Of a stretch of DNA of 64,000 nucleotides, positions 59,353-64,000 are shown one piece after another. The translations under genes and the position numbers were made by a program. Position 1 is the first letter of the stretch. Each line of letters opens with the position of its first letter. The notes beneath the pieces were generated by a model. The model worked only from the letters and a program-made list of their open reading frames with translations. It searched no databases and had not been told where the DNA came from. Source of the DNA: Chaunax sp. Z400 (taxonomy: Eukaryota; Chordata; Actinopteri; Lophiiformes; Chaunacidae); the NCBI GenBank assembly GCA_037577475.1, contig CM075188.1:14256001-14320000 (forward strand), written 5' to 3'.

Positions 59353-59958
59353 GTGAGAACACACAAGCCCTTCTTACACAGACTACACAAAACCGCTGCA
59401 ATGAAGGCCTTCTTTGTGCCTCCTCCTTTTAACACCCAACACAACGACGTCAACATAATGATGTCCCATTGTGCGTTTACAGAGCACGCTGGCATTCCAT
59501 AAGCTAAACAGTTGTGATATTTTTGGTTGCTGTTCCTCTTCTTCGATTGTTAGCTACTAACTGCTGCTTGTTGCTTTTTGAATCTCTCAGTTGTGGGTTG
59601 CACACATATAGCAGGTCAACAAAACGTCCCGCCCCTGCTGTCCGGTCCTGCCGGGCTCACTCTTTCTACACAGACATTAATTCCACACGGTTATAAACCT
59701 CCACCGCCGGCTCAGGGGCGGAACTACAATGACATCACATCATTCCTCTGTACCTTCCATAGAGAAAGGCGAGGCGGCACCACGGTAACCTAGAGAAACG
59801 GCTGTCGGAAAAAGCGTCCACACACGCACACACTCGGAGGCTGCGTCTCTACACTGTCACACAAAACAAGTGCGATGCCAAATCCACCGAATCCCTTTCA
59901 TCTGCTAACGGCTGCCAAACAACACCCACCAAAAGCCACACGAAGACCACACACATGG

Positions 59959-59959
<1 letters not shown>

Positions 59960-60022
<63 letters not shown>
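59960..60022. repeat. (CA)n microsatellite
   Basis: A pure CA array of about 63 bp. Confidence 0.95.
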
Positions 60023-60025
<3 letters not shown>

Positions 60026-60639
60026 ACTGCAGAATAAACAGCACTTACTGAACATGGGTGTGCAGGCTTGTGCTTGTGTTTCTTCTCCTGCCTCAGACAT
60101 GTAGTCCTGTGCTGCGTATCGAGTCTCATACTCTTTTGGCGAAACAGACTTCATATTAAAGTATCAAGCTGCGAAAGGAATCCGATGTCTTATGTGATTC
60201 ACATTCTTTATTCATTCTTGCGACATTGCTTTTGATTCAAATGAATGTTCCTGCCGTTTAGTTCTTGCGAGGCCGTTTGCGTGTTGGCTCACTTGTTGAA
60301 ATAGTGAAATAGGTTTTTCAATTAAAAAAACTGTTTATCTTCTCAAACGTTCTAAGAAAAGTATAATTTTGATATCTGCACTAAAGCAAATATATCAATG
60401 TCAATATTGGCACATTTTAGATACCCCTTTTTCCCAGGTTTGTGTCTGTTATAGCTGGCGGCACAGGTGGAAAAATTCTTTTTACTCTGTTCTATGGTAA
60501 ATTATCTGTTTGATTTGTGGTGGTTTATGTCATCAGTGTAATGTAACCTACGATGACCTCTAGTGAGGTGTGAGTCCCAGCTTTGTCTCGGCATGCAATC
60601 AAACTTTGAACCCTGGCAGAGCTGCTGCTGGACTCAACA

Positions 60640-60990
60640 AGACCTGAAATGATTGGTGAACAATTTGATTGGTTGATCAACAGGAAATAAAAAAAAAATT
60701 GGCTGCAATTTTGAGGAGTAGTGTTTTTTTTGGAGTTCTTTAAAAAAAATTCCAAGAATGTATTTTTAATATCCTTGAATGTCAAATTTTACTGGTATTC
60801 TTAGTCTTTTATGGTGGTAAAGTTTACAGCTTTTTTTTTTTTTAGAAAAACATACATTTTAGTGTCAGCTTGGACGTTTGGAAGTTATGTTGGGTATTTT
60901 TTATTATTTCATGAGATTCTATAAAAATGAATCGGTTGATGAAGACAATGATTGAGCAATTGATTGTGAGAGCTGTCATTGCAGCCCTAT
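60640..60990 (-). repeat. Dispersed fish repeat, family B, copy in TLE intron 3
   Basis: It contains TTGATTGGTTGATCAACAGG, TGGCTGCAATTTTGA, TTTTTTATTATTTCATGAGA and ends GAATCGGTTGATGAAGACAA, then CATTGCAGCCCTATAA, the complement of the TAGGGCTGCAA end. Same family as 54780-55080 and the fragment near 17125. Confidence 0.6.
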
Positions 60991-61099
60991 AATCTTCTTA
61001 GTGATCAATGCAGATGTGTAGTTGTCTTGATTCTGTCTCACTGGTTGTTTCTCACTCACCCACTCTGTGGATGGACCTTCTGGTGCTTTTCTTTAGCAC

Positions 61100-61550
61100 C
61101 ATTTCCACTGCGTAGTTCTGGCTCCACTCGACTCTACATGCGTTTTTGCGTTTCCATTGGCTAAAAGGTACCTGGTACTACTTTTTTTAGTACCACATCC
61201 ATTGCGGTTCCAAGCGAGCTGAGCAGGTACTAAAAGGTCACGTCAAATTTTACAGACTGATTGGTCGATGCCCGGCACGCACGGAGTATCCTGCACAGCA
61301 CTGATCAGTGGCCGCCACACTCAAACAGCGAAGCTACTTTAGCGGCCGCAACTTTTATTTGTTGCAGCTGCTATGTCGAAGAGGTGTAGACCACCTTAAA
61401 CAGCTGATGACAGGATCACGAGAGGTGTGTGTCACATTCAAGATTACACCACGGCACCAATCCACCCCGAGGAGATGCCATCAGCAATAGGAAATGATCA
61501 GCAGTAAACCAAGTCGAGTCGAGTAGAGCCGGTACTACGCAGTGGAAATG
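61100..61550. mobile_element. hAT-like MITE with CATTTCCACTGCGTAG termini
   Basis: The left end is CATTTCCACTGCGTAGTTCT. The reverse complement of the right end is CATTTCCACTGCGTAGTACC followed by GGCTCTACTCGAC, a strong terminal inverted repeat enclosing 451 bp. The interior has GGTACCTGGTACTACTTTTT and TCCAAGCGAGCTGAGCAGGT, typical of a widespread teleost MITE. No transposase. The flanking octamers are not identical, so the target duplication is lost or my boundary is off by a few bases. Confidence 0.75.
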
Positions 61551-63207
61551 CAGCTTTTGACTTGAGATAAGTTAGTTTTACCTGACAGAGGTGGTGCTGT
61601 ATTTTCCTTTTTTTTTTTTTTAAAGCCGTTCCACTCGGGACTTTCTGATTGCAGTAGCATGTTTCCGTTGTCTGCCTCGTGGTCGTAGTGCGTTCTCCTC
61701 CTTCTGTTGAGAGTGGTTGCAAACAGCATGGAGGTGTATTACTGCCACCTTCCACTGGCAGTATTGCATTGCTACCAGGCACAGGTAAAATCAAGGGGAA
61801 AACATTTGTATGACAAAAAGATAATCATGTATACTAATTGATTTTATTTTTATTTTTTTCATGTTTTAATGACTGTTTGAATATTTGAAAAATCATTCCA
61901 CATCCCTACTTTGTATACCTGAAAAACCAACAAGGATGAGATCAAGTGTCCCATTCCTGACTTTAATACCTAACAAAGAAACTTGTTCAATAAAGAACAT
62001 TCATACAACTAGAGGGACTAAAGCGATCGAAATCTGTCCGTTCATTTTCTAATAAAAAAGACCGACGGAGAAACAGGTGTATTAAATTGTCAGACGCTTA
62101 ATAACATTATGAGGCTGTAAGAAGCAAAAAGAAGTGGTTTACTTTTATGTGCATTACTTCCCTGTTACATTTTATGGCTCAGGTTAAAAAAAGAATCCTG
62201 GAGTCTCCAGCTAAATGTCAATCATAAAATGCGAGATCGAAATAATTTTTCTCATCCCCCGCAGCGATATCCACGTTGTGTGTCTGTTCAACGAGCGACA
62301 ACTCAAGTTAATACCTGATTAACATGAATTATGTTTTTTAAAGATCCTGTTCCTTTTTTCCCCTCTTAATTTCTTTTCTAGCAGGATAAGTACAGCTTTA
62401 TAGTTTCATTATTTTCAAAAGGGATTAATAATCTATATATATTATAATACTATAATTTAATAATGCTTCCACTAAAAATAGTTTGTGATTCCACAATAAT
62501 AACACATTTGTTCAACAACAAAAAAAAAACCCAATAACTTCTGTCTTAATTCCTTTATGGGGCATTGTAAATACAACAACTACCACTACTAATAGTAATA
62601 ACAATGGTGAAATACTGTGTATTGTGATACAGTCATACTGTGGTATTTCCCGAGATGTTATAGAAACAAGCATCTGACTCCCAGAATGCTTCCTGAAAAT
62701 CTGGCCATTACACACATGAAGCACAGACTCTGATGCCACGGAAACATTTATGTGCTTTATTCAGAGGCAGCGCTATTCATTGTGAATATTAGTGGCTGTG
62801 TGATTAGTGAAGGATCAGCAGATCTCTTTCTTAGATCAAATAAAGGCTAATACTTATTTTCTTTCTTTGTTTTTCAAGTCTGCAAACCTCCAGCCTCGAT
62901 TTACCTGTGATCAGAGCCACACAAGTTGTTAGTTGGCATCAAGCACAGACCAGGTCTTCTTTCCTGGCTGATGATTTGGGTTTGGATGAATTTGGATGTT
63001 GCTAAGTAACAGGCAAAACTTGGCCCAGCAAATGCCAAGCAGAGCCGCCAGCTGCCAGGAAGGCGTCTTTTATGGCGGCATGCACAAACACACACACACA
63101 CACACACACGGTGTGCACACTTGCTTGCAGGGAAACATTCACATAAAGCACATAGATATGCATGCCTACACAGTTTGAGCTTGAGCTACAAACACATACA
63201 CACACCT

Positions 63208-63216
<9 letters not shown>

Positions 63217-63267
<51 letters not shown>

Positions 63268-63270
63268 ACA
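63217..63270. repeat. Compound (CT)n(CA)n microsatellite
   Basis: A CT run to 63242, then a CA run to 63270. Confidence 0.95.
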
Positions 63271-63463
63271 TGCATGCTGCCAGGAAAGATGTCTGGAGAG
63301 AGAGGACCCCTGCCATCTCCTCTCCCATCCTGCCAGCCTGTTCTGGCTGCCAAACTGCCAATCTCCTCTCCTCACAACCAGTCACACTGAAAAGCAAATG
63401 TCAGCCTGTCACTTTTTGAGGCATCTGACTTTAAAATACTCTTTTTTTCCCCCATCCATCTCC

Positions 63464-63465
<2 letters not shown>

Positions 63466-63523
<58 letters not shown>
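63466..63523. repeat. (GA)n microsatellite
   Basis: A pure GA array of about 58 bp. Confidence 0.95.
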
Positions 63524-63526
<3 letters not shown>

Positions 63527-64000
63527 TCACCTGTCTTTCTGTGGTATTCATGACCTTCTGCATTCTTCGCACCTCCTTATACTTTCTGGTAAAAGCCAAG
63601 GTCAAATAACCCACATTAGACATGATAATTGCAATAATCTCTCACCCTCTTATGCCTTGTGACAATTTCCCTGCCTCACTTAAGGCTTCTGGCTCCCCAA
63701 ACTATGCCTCAGGGTCAATTTAGTGCCGGTGACTTTCAGTAGAGTCGAGGTGTAATTAGTGGCGCTGTGTTTTTAGGGACATACGAGCACTTCAGAGTGC
63801 ACAGGGGAAGGCTGTCATCAACTGACGGTGGGAGCCGAGGAAAGTACTTCGAGTGGTTTGGCGCTCACATGGTTGAATTTATTTGTGTTAAACACATGTC
63901 TGAATTGACATTTTTGTACACATATAACACCACACATAAGTTATGGCTGGAAATAGATGTTTTAAATCCGGTAATTTATCATTCTTGTCTTGAAGAAACG

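Larger units (their letters stand above)
59353..64000 (+). other. tle2: TLE intron 3 (partial, runs off window)
   Basis: The expected next exon (about 45 nt, YYEMSYG) is not present up to 64,000. The intron holds a (CA)n array (59960-60022), a family B repeat (60640-60990), a hAT-like MITE (61100-61550) and CT/CA/GA microsatellites (63217-63523). The parts at 59.4-59.9, 61.6-63.0 and 63.5-64.0 kb hold nothing secure. Confidence 0.8.

Noticed and set aside
59353..64000. The fourth TLE exon (YYEMSYG)
   Set aside because: I looked for the TAYTAYGARATG-type sequence and found none before the window end.

Overview
The window is vertebrate nuclear DNA, almost certainly from a ray-finned (teleost) fish and probably a percomorph. 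The evidence is two split protein-coding genes with GT-AG introns, very many (CA)n/(GT)n microsatellites, and decayed copies of repeat families I recognise from teleost genomes: Tc1-like, hAT-like and Harbinger-like DNA transposons and tRNA-derived SINEs. The species cannot be read from the sequence. There is no bacterial, phage, CRISPR or operon-like content.

Layout. 1-1,180: decayed Tc1-like transposon sequence, with a duplicated terminal region at the window edge. 1,180-6,990: AT-rich intergenic DNA with one further dispersed repeat. 6,990-24,335: a complete phospholipid phosphatase gene, plpp2, on the + strand, with six coding exons giving 289 residues and intact catalytic motifs. Its 10.8 kb first intron carries a hAT-like MITE, a tRNA-derived SINE, a second copy of the 1.3 kb repeat and two notable inverted repeats. 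24,335-37,570: intergenic DNA with no gene I can support; it holds a SINE fragment, another teleost repeat and clusters of microsatellites. 37,570-64,000: the 5' part of a Groucho/TLE co-repressor gene on the + strand (most likely tle2), with a CpG-rich first-exon region and coding exons 1-3 (84 residues, the start of the Q tetramerisation domain). The fourth exon lies beyond the window. The TLE introns (11.9 kb, 9.1 kb and over 4.6 kb) hold about sixteen long microsatellites, a second Tc1-like pseudogene, a full-length SINE, a Harbinger-like fragment, a hAT-like MITE and several copies of one dispersed repeat family.

The two genes lie in the same orientation about 13 kb apart. They have unrelated jobs: plpp2 dephosphorylates bioactive lipids at membranes, and TLE is a nuclear transcriptional co-repressor. 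Human PLPP2 and TLE2 both lie in 19p13.3, which fits conserved linkage. I found no convincing undescribed system. The observations most worth checking are the alternating complementary (GT)n/(CA)n arrays in TLE intron 2, an in-frame alanine expansion in the TLE N-terminus, a Leu-to-Pro change inside the PLPP2 catalytic motif, and a perfect 14-bp hairpin in plpp2 intron 1.
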